Below, piece by piece: positions 20,671 to 31,468 of a stretch of DNA of 64,000 bases. The DNA is taken from NCBI GenBank assembly GCA_033725935.1, contig MU867116.1:62001-126000 (forward strand). The letters are read 5' to 3'. The stretch comes from Cladorrhinum sp. PSN259 (lineage: Eukaryota; Ascomycota; Sordariomycetes; Sordariales; Podosporaceae). How positions within the stretch are numbered: position 1 is the stretch's first letter; each line of letters begins with the position of its first letter. Both the position numbers and the translations under genes were made by a program. Below the pieces are notes generated by a model that saw only the letters and a list, made by a program, of their open reading frames with translations, made no database searches and was not told the origin of the DNA.

Positions 20671-23600
20671 TTGGTACCTGACCGAGTATTGGATGTAACT
20701 CGACGGGAGGGATGAATTTGGCGCTTTCTGGTTGGGATTTACTTTTTGAGGCGGGCTTATTTAATTGGGAAAATGGATGGTTTCTAAGGTTTCGGACTTT
20801 TCTGAAAATGGGAGTTTTCGTTCTGACAGCAATACCTAAATTGATACAAGTGTTTTTCTTGATTACAGACAGAGATGTGTAACCTGGAGACCAAGTTGTG
20901 GATGTTCCGATTTTTTTAGTTCCAGGTTGAATCGCGGGACGTCCACGGGTGCCGGTGTCCGTGACTCAGCGCCCCAAATTCAACTGCTGACCCCACCATC
21001 CCTCCCCCGAAGCTTACTTCCACTGGGTATTGCACTCCCCGAAAAAACTCTTTCTTGCCGACGGGAGCAACAACCTGCTGCACTTGACGATCTCCCTTTT
21101 TCAAACCACAACGAGATATATTTCAAACATTGCACAACCTGGAGCTCGTCGCCTGCAACTGCTGGATCAAAACTTCAAAAATTCCCACTGCACAACAGGG
21201 TCCGCAATTGGGTCTTCATTTTAAGTTGTTTCATTGTACCTACAGTAGGTAGGTTCCGATGTCGCGGCCAGGCCAACACTGTTTCGTCTCCCATGCGAAA
21301 GGAAGGCATCGAGCACAGAAAGCACCACAACTTCAGCTAGACAACAGCCCGAGTTTCAACATGTTTTCGGTATCGCTATTTGCGCACCTCCTTCCAGTCG
21401 CGGCGCCACTCCCAGAATGGTAATCGTCCCACAGCCCAAAGTCTTCAACACCCACTCGCGTTCCGGCCACTTCTCGGCACTCAATGCGCCACCGGGTTGG
21501 TCTTCTTCGTGCCCGGCCGATGCGGATATAAGCGGGATCTGAAGCCCGAAGGAAGCAAATGTCCATTTTCATGGTATCATCATGCATCTTTGCTACCACC
21601 ACGATTGCGGCCAAGAGTCAGAGTTTGGAAGCCCTCCACGCAAACCACTCGATGAAAGCCCATCCAAGTACTGGATCGTTCTCAGCGACATGACCACTTT
21701 TGTACGATGTACATGTGTCTTTCAAGCAATGTTCAAGTTGTTCAGCGGCCTCGCAACGCAGTGAATACAACGAGGCAGACCAGCCTGCGTCACAGGCCCA
21801 GTATATTCAGGTAACCAGCAACAGAGACACATCTTTCTCAATCCCTTTGACCGAGATCCCTGGAACCAGTATTATGGCGTGAGGGATAACGTCAGTCTAG
21901 AAGGCCCGCCGATCACGGGTGCGGGGCTGAGAAGGGCAGGGCCAGACAGCTTCGGTCACCATGAGGGTGTAACTCACAAGGCTCGCTGACCGAGGTGGCG
22001 GTTGAGATTTCCGGATGCTTTCTCGTGCACTTCGTGTTGAGAGTTCTCTTGAGCCTTGAGGTGAGTGAGGCAGGCTCGGCAGGCTCCACTGGTGGCAAAG
22101 CCAAGCTACATCTGAAGATCTCATGACGACTCTGCAGTCCTCAATGTACATGTACTCACGTACCCTATTCTTGTTTGTCATCGTCAACGACATCTCCTGT
22201 CCGGTAACTTGTCACGAAAGCGGCCGCGTTTTCGGTAGTAAAATGTCCTCTCCGTGCCACCAGCTGTCGCCCGGGACATGACACAGCGCGACCGAGCCTT
22301 GCCAACACGACGCAAGCACTCCGAAATGTAATTCTGAGAACACGGCATAAACATCACCAGAGCAGCAGCGATAGGAATCCTCTAGATTAGTTGTCTGCGG
22401 TGATGATGACGTCGACCCCACCATCTCAACAACCGGGAAGGACTCAGCCCATGCAAGTCGCTAGGCTTCGGTCCCCTCCACGTTGATCGCCGCGCGCCTC
22501 TGGTCCCTGCATTCCCGTTGATGCATGCATATACGATATCTTTAAGCAGAACTGAGAGCGCCATGCATAAGTTCGCCAGGAGGGTCGATTCGGTGAAGCC
22601 AGTCTTTGATGCGGGCCTGTAACGGATGGGCGACCCTTTAAAAGGGTATGTCGTAACGGGATGCTGTTGGCTGACAGGGGCCCGAGAAGGGTTGGCGATC
22701 CTGCGGCTTTCCAGATTCCTGCAGCCTCTGCAGCCTTTGCTGCCCACGGCAAGCTTGGCAAACCGGCAACCCCTCCAAACCTCCCAGGGGCAAATCGTGA
22801 TCAGACAAGTGGGGGGTGTTGGCTGTCAGACGGTGATGGAAGTCTGCAAAAGCTTTGATCAGAAAACGGATCCGGTGCTAATGCCACACAGCCCTGTGTC
22901 TCCATATCTCCATGAGTCAAAGAAAATGGGCTCTGAAGGTGTCCTCAACACGAAAATGCATCTTTCGCCAGTCCCCATGATCTGCCACCTCTTCCCGCTT
23001 TTCGACCCAGTGGTCCACAATAGAATGTTTTGTTAATCGCCCGTACCTGGGACGATTTCGTGCAGAAGACGGGAGCGATGTTCTAGCGTAGCGGCTCTTT
23101 TGCTGCTATTTTTGCGCTGAAGCACTGGTTTGTCGCCAAAGCTGCATTCGGCTCCAGTTCACCGGGTGCGCCGCCAGTGCCTCACAGCCAGTCGATGGGT
23201 TACCTCTTTCTGGAAGCTCCCGTTTCAAACGATTCACCAACGACCGTCAAGCGGCCAAGCATGACACGAACTGGGGAAAAACCTATCAACATCACATTGC
23301 TGCTTCTGACACCCCGCAATTCACCTATCATGGTCACTTGCGCAGCTCAGCCTTCTTGGTCTCTACCTTTTCTTAAGCTCACCCCCCACTGCCCAAGTTG
23401 GGTGTCACACTGGTCGTTCAGACTAAGCTGCATGGAATATGCACGTATGCGCGGAACTGGGCGCGGCAAGGCTGCCAAGCATGCAGTGCTCCTGTCCTGG
23501 AGAACATGGGTCAGGCAGGGGTCCGGCCAAAGCTCCCTCTTTCACTTACATATAACACATTGGGTCGCCCGCCCCTGGGGTCATTGGCCTTGATCCAAAC

Positions 23601-24078
23601 CATCTTCTCCAGCCTACTGACCTGCCATATATCCACACACCAGACACAGAAACAGTTTGCTCCGCTCATCCTGCCCTCAAACACGGCCTCCCATCACCAT
23701 CACCATAACAAATTTCCACCACCATTCTGAGCTCGGTATATCTGTGATCGAACGCCGCGCTTCTCCGCTTTCCCATCTTCGGCTTGCTCTATGTCCTCAT
23801 GTCTTTGAGTCAATCTGGACGACACACTGAAGCCTGTTTCGTTCCGGACACGGCCGACTGATACCACCATCAACAGAACCTTGCCTTCGGTTCCCATTTG
23901 TGCAGCAGTATCCAGTAACCGTCACACAGCTAGAGCAGACATAATCCGACCTCCTACCAAATCTTTAACTACCACTATCCGAGGGGACTATTATAACATC
24001 AAGCAACCCCAGCTTGACCACGCCCTCCAAGAACCCAGTCTTCCATCGGTGGATATTTCCATCACTAACACCGACAAA
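20671..24078. other. 3.4-kb stretch without a recognisable gene
   Basis: Both strands carry only short, overlapping, low-similarity open frames (the longest about 138 codons). None shows a domain, signal peptide with continuation, or coherent intron set. A 20-residue signal-like start at about 21361 is followed by a stop, and no splice rescued it. The last 500 bp before 24079 are CA/CT-rich and probably form the promoter and long 5' UTR of the next gene. A decayed gene or ncRNA cannot be excluded. Confidence 0.5.
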
Positions 24079-25215
24079 ATGTGCCTTTCAAAGGTTTACT
24101 ACAACACCTATGCGGATGGGGAGAAGGATGTGAGCGAGAAGATGTACGCCTGCAGAGAAGGAAGAAGATGCTCGCATCCCGAAGTCCGCAAGTACGACCG
24201 CAAGTTCCCCTTCTCCAAGCTGGGAGAGCCTGGACCAGAATCACACAAGAGCGTCTCGGAGCGTAGACCAACACCATACTTTTCATCCGGACACACTCCT
24301 CGCGGTTCCAAGTCGCCTTCGCCTTCGGGCAAGCACTACGACCCCTACGAAAACTACGACCACCACCGTTCATCCCGACACGACCCTCGGGACCGCTACG
24401 AGCGCGAAGGCAGGAGACGATCAGGTTCACTCCCACACATCATCTACGACCGTCCCCGCTCTCGCTCCAGCGGCCACGATTACTCCAGGGACATTCCCCT
24501 GGGAGTCCAGCTCGCCGACGACTATGGCAGCCGCCGCAAGTCCTCATCTCGCTCCCGTTCTCGCGACAACTCAGGCCATGACGACAGCAAGTACTATCGC
24601 CGACGCACCGATGACGCTCTAGGATATGTCTTCATCGACGACCAGGACGAGCGCCGCCGCCAGCGCCGTGAGGCGAGACGCATGTCTACCTCGAGCTACC
24701 ATGAACCATCAACCTCAGCCGGCGGTGCCATGGACAACTCGGGTTATGATCCCCGCTACGCACCTCGGCGCGCATCAACAGTCGTTCACAACAGCGACGG
24801 CACCCTTTCCACATTTTCCTCCGGTCTAGCATCCTCCAAAGCCAAGAGCATCAGGTGGGACGACGAAGTCCGCGCCAAGCGAAGCAGGCAAAACGCCGAG
24901 ATTGCCAACCGGCCAGTCCTGAATGGAGAGTCGCCCAAATCCATCCTCAAGAAACCCGCCGCTGACCCGAGGGGTAAGGGTAAAGGAAGAGACGTTGATG
25001 ATGTAGACGAGCTAAGACGAGCGGTTGCACGGATGGAGATTCCAAGCAGCAAAAGCCGTGGGCGTGACCGGGAGCCCCGTTCTTCCGGGCTTGATGATTG
25101 GACTTCTTCGTCGAGGTATGAGGTGGAACCTGACCGGGAACCATCGTCACGGCGGAAGCGGAGCAAGATTTACGCTACGGGAGGTGGTGCTGATGATCGG
25201 TACCGGTACTTTTGA
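24079..25215 (+). CDS. Uncharacterised RS-rich basic protein
   Basis: A single exon encodes 378 residues. It is not matched to a named family. The N-terminus is compact and cysteine-containing (MCLSKVYYNTYADGEKDVSEKMYACREGRRCSHPEV begins the protein; Cys2, Cys28, Cys35), which could be a small conserved module. The rest is highly charged and disordered, with many Arg-Ser and Ser-Arg pairs, RDR repeats, an acidic/basic block DERRRQRREARR, and a SIRWDDEVRAKRSRQNAEI segment followed by PKSILKKP. The composition resembles splicing- or chromatin-associated SR-type proteins, but no RNA-binding domain is visible. The frame is open further upstream to 23881, but the ATG at 24079 follows ACAAA and starts the conserved-looking segment, so it is preferred. 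Confidence 0.8.
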   Translation: MCLSKVYYNTYADGEKDVSEKMYACREGRRCSHPEVRKYDRKFPFSKLGEPGPESHKSVSERRPTPYFSSGHTPRGSKSPSPSGKHYDPYENYDHHRSSRHDPRDRYEREGRRRSGSLPHIIYDRPRSRSSGHDYSRDIPLGVQLADDYGSRRKSSSRSRSRDNSGHDDSKYYRRRTDDALGYVFIDDQDERRRQRREARRMSTSSYHEPSTSAGGAMDNSGYDPRYAPRRASTVVHNSDGTLSTFSSGLASSKAKSIRWDDEVRAKRSRQNAEIANRPVLNGESPKSILKKPAADPRGKGKGRDVDDVDELRRAVARMEIPSSKSRGRDREPRSSGLDDWTSSSRYEVEPDREPSSRRKRSKIYATGGGADDRYRYF

Positions 25216-27426
25216 GCTTGGGGTAGCAGTTCCGGAGGATCGTCAACGGTGATCGGCACTGACCACAAGACCCTGCGCGAGTTTACTTTTACGAGACTTG
25301 TCTTACGAGTATGATGCATGCATGAGAGCATTGTGGCGTTTTTTTATTTATTTTGCTTGTCTTTATTCCTTGTTTTTGCATCTTCATTTCATTTATTCAC
25401 GAGGAGACGACGATATTACAGTATACGAGAATGATATGCATGTAACCTCTTTTTGGTCATTAGAGGGTATTATTTTGGGAGTTTCATTATTTCATGTTAT
25501 ATCACAGCGTTGGATATCCCGTTTTGGTTCTGGTTTTTTTTCTTGTCTGGAGGTTTTTGAACAACCTCACACATGCCTTCTTCAAGGCTTTATCATTTCC
25601 TTTGTCTTTCTTATCACATGTCACGATTTATTATGATAAACACAATATAGTTGCTATTTCTGCTTTCCTCTCTCTTTTTACTTTTTTACTCTTTACTGCT
25701 TTATTAATGCATTGTACTGTACAATTATTTCTGTGTACTTTTAATGGCTGCCTTTTTCTTGATGGCAATTTGTGTGTGACCGTTTTCCTCTTTTGGGTGT
25801 CTTGACCAAGGACCCCTCTCCCCTCCAAGAAAGACCCTGCTGATGTCACCGGGTGACACTGAGTCCTGGCTGACCCACCCACCTGGGCCTGCAGCCTGCA
25901 TAGGGACAGCCAGACAGACCCCGTTTCCAGAATCATGTTTCCATGTTTGACCCAACCTCGAGGGCACAAGTGCGAAATAAAATGAAACGAAACAAAAAAC
26001 TGTCGTAATTTTTGGGGCCAGAAACGCAGCGGCCTAGTCTAGACTAAGGGTCCCAACAACCGGCCCGGATCATGCTGCGACTGCGGCGCTCGCTGCCCCG
26101 GGTTCAGGACTGGACTTGTGGGGACTTGTGTTTTTTGTAGTCTTGCCAACGATGTCAAAAAAAAAAAAAAAAAAAAAAAACCCTCCCATGGATGGATAGA
26201 TGGATAGATGAATGGAAGTTGTTGTTTAACCTTTGTCAAAACCCCTTTTCCAGATTTTGAGCAAATGATTACCGTACCGTACCAAGCAGATATAAAAAAT
26301 AAAAAATTAATTTTTACTTTTCTCCTATTCTTCTTCTACATATAATAAACAAATGGGACAAACCGCCTATTTATGTAATATGTAAATAAGCGATTCGACC
26401 GCCATCGCCAACAACGGTAAACACCGGATCTTTTGACACACCGAAAATGATTGGAGGGGGGGAACTAGTAGTTCCAGAATAGAAGTAATTTATCTAAAAT
26501 ATTCTTTTCATTCATTATACAAGATTCCCAACACACTTCATTAACAACAACCATGATTATACAATAAACTCGCTCGGGGGGTGTGCATCATGTAAAACTT
26601 CAAGCTCCTCCCTCCTCCCCCGTTTGTTAATTCCCCACAAAACCGGGGCGCCACTTCGCGCACTGCACAGTGCGGCGCAAAACCCCCTCCAAGGTCTCTG
26701 TTGGTTGCGGGAAACACGGAAACATGTAAATGGTGTAACAGCATCTCTGAATGAAGCGGAAACAAACTGTGCCGTCTCGGTTATCTGTTGTGTGTTCAAA
26801 AACAAAAACAGAAGCTGGCCCATTTACTAAGACTGCGGACGGCCAAGTCTCCCATGCCCGCGTGCCAAGCGACTTAGGAGAGACAAGATAGATGCTGACA
26901 TGAGATGATGATACGGTCTGAGTCAAGTAGAAGGAGGCAGTGTTGAAGTGATTAAAAGAAACCATTAACATTAACATTTAACATTACCATATCCAAAAGA
27001 TGAGCTTATACCGCAGCCTTCAGTCAGCAAAACGGCTGAGACCGAATATAACAATAAACCCTCGTACCAGCCAAACCACGCGAGCTTCAAAGACATCAGG
27101 TGAGTTTGTGCTGATGGTGGGTAAGCCCTCCCGCGTGATGAACGATGGCCTCCACATGACTTGATGAAGACATGTCTCGCGCGCAATCCTTTTCTCACAC
27201 TAACGGGATGGCGGATGCAGCTTTCTCGTTCCTGCAGTGCCGACGCGGATACGGATCGGGTCGAATAGGTCCAGGAACAAGAGGAACCCCACGTGCCTTT
27301 TACGTCGACATGATCTATCTCATGTCTCAGAGACACGGTCAGACAGTCCAAGTCCAGAACCTTCTATCCGAGCTTTCTATCCGAACTCCCACAATCAAAA
27401 TCAATTCCAATCCAACATGCACACGC
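25216..27426. other. 2.2-kb convergent intergenic region with poly(A) tract
   Basis: The region lies between two convergent stops. It is AT-rich from 25300 to 25800 and 26180 to 26540, with a more GC-rich island at 25800-26110. A run of 24 A residues at 26157-26180 is followed by GATGGATA-type short repeats. Open frames are short and unconvincing. Both 3' UTRs are expected at the ends. Confidence 0.55.
26157..26180. repeat. A24 homopolymer followed by GGATA-rich repeats
   Basis: Twenty-four consecutive A residues end at 26180, then CCCTCCC and several GATGGATAGATGGATAGAT units up to about 26210. It could be a microsatellite or the poly(A) end of a retro-inserted sequence. No flanking duplication was found by eye. 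Confidence 0.9.
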
Positions 27427-28800
27427 TCAAACCTTCTCATCCTCCTCCTCACACAACCCAATCCCACCAACCAAATCCCCCGCAAGAACGTCAATCCCTC
27501 CAGCCCTCTTATCCTCAACCCCAAACCCAAGGAACATAACATCGTCCAAGTAAGCGTGATACTTTTGACTCTTATCCTTCCAAGCAATGGAAGTCACATA
27601 CATCATATCCGTCCTCCTTTGCTCCTCGTCCCTCCCTCTTCCACTAATCCACAGTGGCTTGTTGGAGATACCGTAAAGCTCATAAGGCGCACTCTGCCTA
27701 AACAGCACCACATACGGTTCGTACTCGCTGTGGAAGCTGTAGTAGCTCTTGTGCTGGACGACAGTCATGATGAAAGTGTTTTCCTCCTCTCTGAGGCGAC
27801 AAGACCGGTCCGAGCGCTTGCACAGCGTGATCTTGAGAGAGTTTGTCGCCTGATGAATCGATTCGAATTCGAGTCCATCTACGGAAGGGATGTACTTGGC
27901 CAGGCATTTCTCGTCGACGTCTCTCGAGAAGGGTGCGAGGTTCGGTTTGGCGGTGCCGTCTTCGTTTACGCGAGCGAAGGAGCGTTGGGGAAACATGTCG
28001 TAGTGCGCGTGCATTTCGTTCTTGTCGTTCCAAAAGGCGAAATAGTTCTTTTCGATCGGGTGGGTAGGAGGCGGACGCTGCAGTTCGGTCCCGCGGAGGA
28101 AGGTCTTGTCTTCTTCTTCGGAGGACGAATCGGAGGAGAGGCCTGGCCAAGCGCTTGGGACGAGCGGCCTGAAATCTTGTATCCACTGACCGAAGCACAA
28201 GAGCTGGCTGTTGGAGCCATAAATGGTGTACGGTTTGTCTGGGCCGTAAAAGGCGCGCGCGTCGTGCGGACCAACGTTGAGGTTCAGAATCTCCCATTTC
28301 CCTTCGCACTTGCCGCCGGCGGTGGGTTCGATGGGGAATGGTTCGGGAGTCTCAATGCATCTTAGTTCATGCTCGATAAACTTTGCTTTGCAGCCCACTT
28401 CGTAGGCTATGAGACCAACCGCGATGTCGTCGTGGCTGACCCATTTCTGGCCCATGATGATCCATGTATCGTCTTCGGTCGGGTGCGGGAGGATGTTCGG
28501 GTTGAAGACTGGGACGTCGCCAAATCGTATCTCGAAGAAGGTTTTGTTCGGGTTCGATACCGAGAAGATCTCGTTCCATGTCGATGTTGGAGGAAGCGGG
28601 TTTGGCCTGTTCTGGCTGCCCAGATTGCTGCTTTGTTGCTCTTCTTTTTTTGGTTCTGGTGGTGGTGGTTTCCCGCGAAGCTGGTTATACTGGTCGAGCA
28701 GGAACTCCGACTGTGCCTGCCATAATCCAATGCTGATTATCGATATCAACACGACCGGCCCCAGGATGAGCGCCAGCCGCCTAAAGTCCTTGATCAGCAT
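27427..28800 (-). CDS. Type II membrane protein, probable Golgi glycan-related protein of unknown function
   Basis: A single exon encodes 457 residues. A short basic cytosolic tail (MLIKDFRR) is followed by one hydrophobic anchor (ALILGPVVLISIISIGLW). A Pro/Lys-rich stem then leads to a large luminal domain. That domain contains FNPNILPHPTEDDTWIIMGQKW, paired cysteines (CKAKFIEHELRC, CEGKWE), NYFAFWNDKNEMHAHYDMFPQRSFA and IAWKDKSQKYHAYLDDVMFLGFGVED. The topology is that of a Golgi glycosyltransferase, and the motifs resemble a fungal family I cannot name with certainty. The ATG at 28800 was preferred over the in-frame ATG at 28872 because it has A at -3 (CAACAATG) and gives a standard signal anchor. 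Neighbours in the same stretch are an acyltransferase and a GT32 enzyme, fitting a glycan role by inference. Confidence 0.8.
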   Translation of the reverse strand: MLIKDFRRLALILGPVVLISIISIGLWQAQSEFLLDQYNQLRGKPPPPEPKKEEQQSSNLGSQNRPNPLPPTSTWNEIFSVSNPNKTFFEIRFGDVPVFNPNILPHPTEDDTWIIMGQKWVSHDDIAVGLIAYEVGCKAKFIEHELRCIETPEPFPIEPTAGGKCEGKWEILNLNVGPHDARAFYGPDKPYTIYGSNSQLLCFGQWIQDFRPLVPSAWPGLSSDSSSEEEDKTFLRGTELQRPPPTHPIEKNYFAFWNDKNEMHAHYDMFPQRSFARVNEDGTAKPNLAPFSRDVDEKCLAKYIPSVDGLEFESIHQATNSLKITLCKRSDRSCRLREEENTFIMTVVQHKSYYSFHSEYEPYVVLFRQSAPYELYGISNKPLWISGRGRDEEQRRTDMMYVTSIAWKDKSQKYHAYLDDVMFLGFGVEDKRAGGIDVLAGDLVGGIGLCEEEDEKV

Positions 28801-29980
28801 TGTTGGAACTGGCTGCTCAATGGCAGAGGGCGACTGTGAATGGCGTTGGCAAGTAAACAAACAATCGTTCATAAAGCCATGATGATCAGCATGGCAAGAT
28901 TCTGGGTTATCAATATTTCAGGAGAACCCCTACCCCCTGTAACCCCTATGGCCGGTTCTAGAGTTCGAATGCTGTCCACCCTGGACAGGCAGCCGCAATG
29001 CAACGCCAAATGGGATGGTTGGCCAATCATCATGTTGACAACTGTCTCTCATCACCAAATTGCCACCTACCCTTTTGGCAAGCAAGGATGCCAGCCGATA
29101 AAGCTTGACCGGCTTTTGAGATGGGCTGGGGAGCCCAGACCCGGTACCCAGGTGTTCAGTGAAAAGTCTGTGGGTGGATCAGAGCGTTGGAGTTTTGCGG
29201 CTCCAGATTTACGTATTCAGGAGTTAGGACTACAATTGCCACGCTCCGGTTTCTGTACTGTACGTCGGCATCGCAGAAGATCTGTTGATCCGAATCACAA
29301 ACTGCCCTGCGGTCGGTCCTGCGTGAGCACCTGGCAGCATTGGAGTTTGCATTGGATGGTTGGGGGCAGAGTCCCCTGTCTCAGTTAGTCAGTATCTCAG
29401 CCGGCTAAAAATTTGGTGTCAATCGCGTCGATCCGCTCCTTTAAATTGGCGGCATTTCCAGTGAAAACGCGCTTGTGTTACCTAGCCCAGTGCTACTGTA
29501 GCCTCAGCTGTCAAATGAATGGAAGCCAGCTGGCAATCCTTGGGTGTCTGTGACACATTGTCAGTGACATTGCAGCTGAATGATAATTACTTTCCATTGG
29601 CGTCAACTGCTGAGATATGAGACGCGTCTGGTGCTCAAAATCGCGTCAGATTCCGCACTGACAGCACTGGCAGCACTGACTGATGTCGAGAAAGTCTGTT
29701 CCATAACAGTATCCCCCCTTCCCCCCCCAAAAAATTTGTAGCAAATATTGCGTCTTCCAACACTTGATTTATGTTCTATGTATATCTACAACACACCCAC
29801 CCCTGTCGCCGTCGCCATGATAAAATTTAACAAAGTGCTTCTCAACCATTTATACCCAAAAAAAATTGATACCCTTCCATCTCCTATACACCGCTGACGC
29901 CCAAATCGTGAATTACAACAACGATACACGTACTTAAAACAACAACAAGAACAGATAGGACGATCGTTTCTGGATCGTCA
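28801..29980. other. Intergenic region between two minus-strand membrane-protein genes
   Basis: The interval of 1.18 kb holds the promoter of the type II protein and the 3' UTR of the acyltransferase. AT-rich sequence with short C and A homopolymers lies at 29710-29900. No gene was recognised. Confidence 0.55.
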
Positions 29981-31468
29981 TCACGCAGGCAACCTTACAG
30001 ATGGTCTTCCCAACGTCGATTTGTACAGCCACTGGGGAAACCTGAGACTGGGCTCGTCAAATGCCCTCGTCACGACCTCAGCTGCGTACAGTGTTATCGG
30101 CAAAAAGATGATATGTGGCGCCAGGAAAGATAGCTCCAATCCAAGTGGTCCCGTCTTCGGCAGCACCCAGAGGTCTACCCACTGCGGCAAGTTGGACTCC
30201 TGCAGTTCCGTGTGCCATCCAATTGCCGTGTACACCCGATCTCCGAGGGTCTCCAGGATGGGGCCATGAACCAGGTAGAGTGAAAAGGATATCCTACCCA
30301 GATACTGACAGAACCGGGTCTCGAAGAAGCGTTTTAACCAACCAATGTGGGCGACTGAGGCGACCAGGAAGGTGGCCGCGAAGAAGATGTAAAACCACTT
30401 GGGGTCAAAGATGGACTGCGACTTGAGGAAGGACAAGTAGTACCATCCGGGGTTTGTCCTCAAATCCTCAATCTCGATCTTGTGGGCGGGAACGCCACCA
30501 AGGTATAGCGCGACCACGAAGAGATGGTAGAAAATGAGCGTCTTGTAGGGCCGGAACCGATCGAAGAATTCCGGGAGCTCCTGCTTGCTCTCCAACAGCT
30601 GCAGGTCGTTGAGCAACATGCCGGCCATGAACAAAGCGCAGTACCATCCGTCAACGATGTAGAGGAAGTAGAAGATGAGGAGGCCCTGGAACCAAAGGCG
30701 TGCATTCTTGTTGCACTTGGCTAGAGCCAGAACGGCGGCGTAGATGATGATGGATCCTTTCATCTCGATTGGGATTGACCACAGGTGGTAGTTGTAGCTG
30801 AGGGATGGCCGGTCGCCCTCGTAGAACAGGAAGCTGAAGTTCTTGAACTGGCACCACCAATCCCACATCTGTCCAAGGTATGTCTTCTTGAGGGTAAATG
30901 TGAGACTGCCCAGCCACATGCCGGTGGCGTATGAGAACGTCATGTGAATCCAGGTGGTTGCGAAGATTGGAATATAGAGTCGAAGCCATCGCCGAAAGAG
31001 GGCAGATCCCACGTTGTCGGCAAGCTTCGCCTGCTCTCCAGCATGGATGAGGCTCAAGGGTTTTGCCGAAAGAACGTAGCCGGAGATGACGAAAAATGTG
31101 CCAACAGCAAAGTGACCGCCTTGGAAGAAGATGCGAACGAAAGGGAAACTCATGAAATGATACCTGCCGAGGTAACCCCAGCCGGATTCGATAAAAACTT
31201 TTTGCATCGGATTATGAGCCCATAGCTGGTGGTGATGCCAGTAGACCAGAAAGGCGGCAAATCCTCTGATGCCATCGAGATATGCCGTCGGTCTGAGTTT
31301 CTCGGGCGTGCTGATGGATTTTGATGGCCATAGGACCAGAAGTCGCCAGATGTTGTAGAATCGTACTGATGCAAGCCACGAGAGAACCGCGGCAACTGAG
31401 AGACCCGGGTCGGAGACATCCTCCAACTTCTCCCGCCTGACTTCCATGTCGACCACGTCGCTGGGCAT
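29981..31468 (-). CDS. Membrane acyltransferase-3 family protein (O-acyltransferase)
   Basis: A single exon encodes 495 residues with about ten hydrophobic segments. The acyltransferase-3 (PF01757) signature LDGIRGFAAFLVYWHHH occurs at residues 64-80, with conserved Arg68 and a histidine cluster. GTFFVISGYVLS, LFRRWLRLYIPIF, a YNYHLWSIPIEMKGS loop and LGRISFSLYLVHGPIL follow, all typical of the family. Members move acetyl or other acyl groups onto sugars, polysaccharides, lipids or small molecules at a membrane. The substrate cannot be read from sequence. The position between two probable Golgi glycan enzymes, 9 kb from the polysaccharide group, makes glycan O-acetylation a reasonable hypothesis. 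Acylation of the polyketide is a more distant option. Confidence 0.92.
   Translation of the reverse strand: MPSDVVDMEVRREKLEDVSDPGLSVAAVLSWLASVRFYNIWRLLVLWPSKSISTPEKLRPTAYLDGIRGFAAFLVYWHHHQLWAHNPMQKVFIESGWGYLGRYHFMSFPFVRIFFQGGHFAVGTFFVISGYVLSAKPLSLIHAGEQAKLADNVGSALFRRWLRLYIPIFATTWIHMTFSYATGMWLGSLTFTLKKTYLGQMWDWWCQFKNFSFLFYEGDRPSLSYNYHLWSIPIEMKGSIIIYAAVLALAKCNKNARLWFQGLLIFYFLYIVDGWYCALFMAGMLLNDLQLLESKQELPEFFDRFRPYKTLIFYHLFVVALYLGGVPAHKIEIEDLRTNPGWYYLSFLKSQSIFDPKWFYIFFAATFLVASVAHIGWLKRFFETRFCQYLGRISFSLYLVHGPILETLGDRVYTAIGWHTELQESNLPQWVDLWVLPKTGPLGLELSFLAPHIIFLPITLYAAEVVTRAFDEPSLRFPQWLYKSTLGRPSVRLPA

Noticed and set aside
21361..21543. Possible small secreted protein starting MFSVSLFAHLLPVAAPLPEW
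   Set aside because: The frame stops after 20 codons and no acceptable splice continues it; a second frame from 21417 gives only 42 residues without features.
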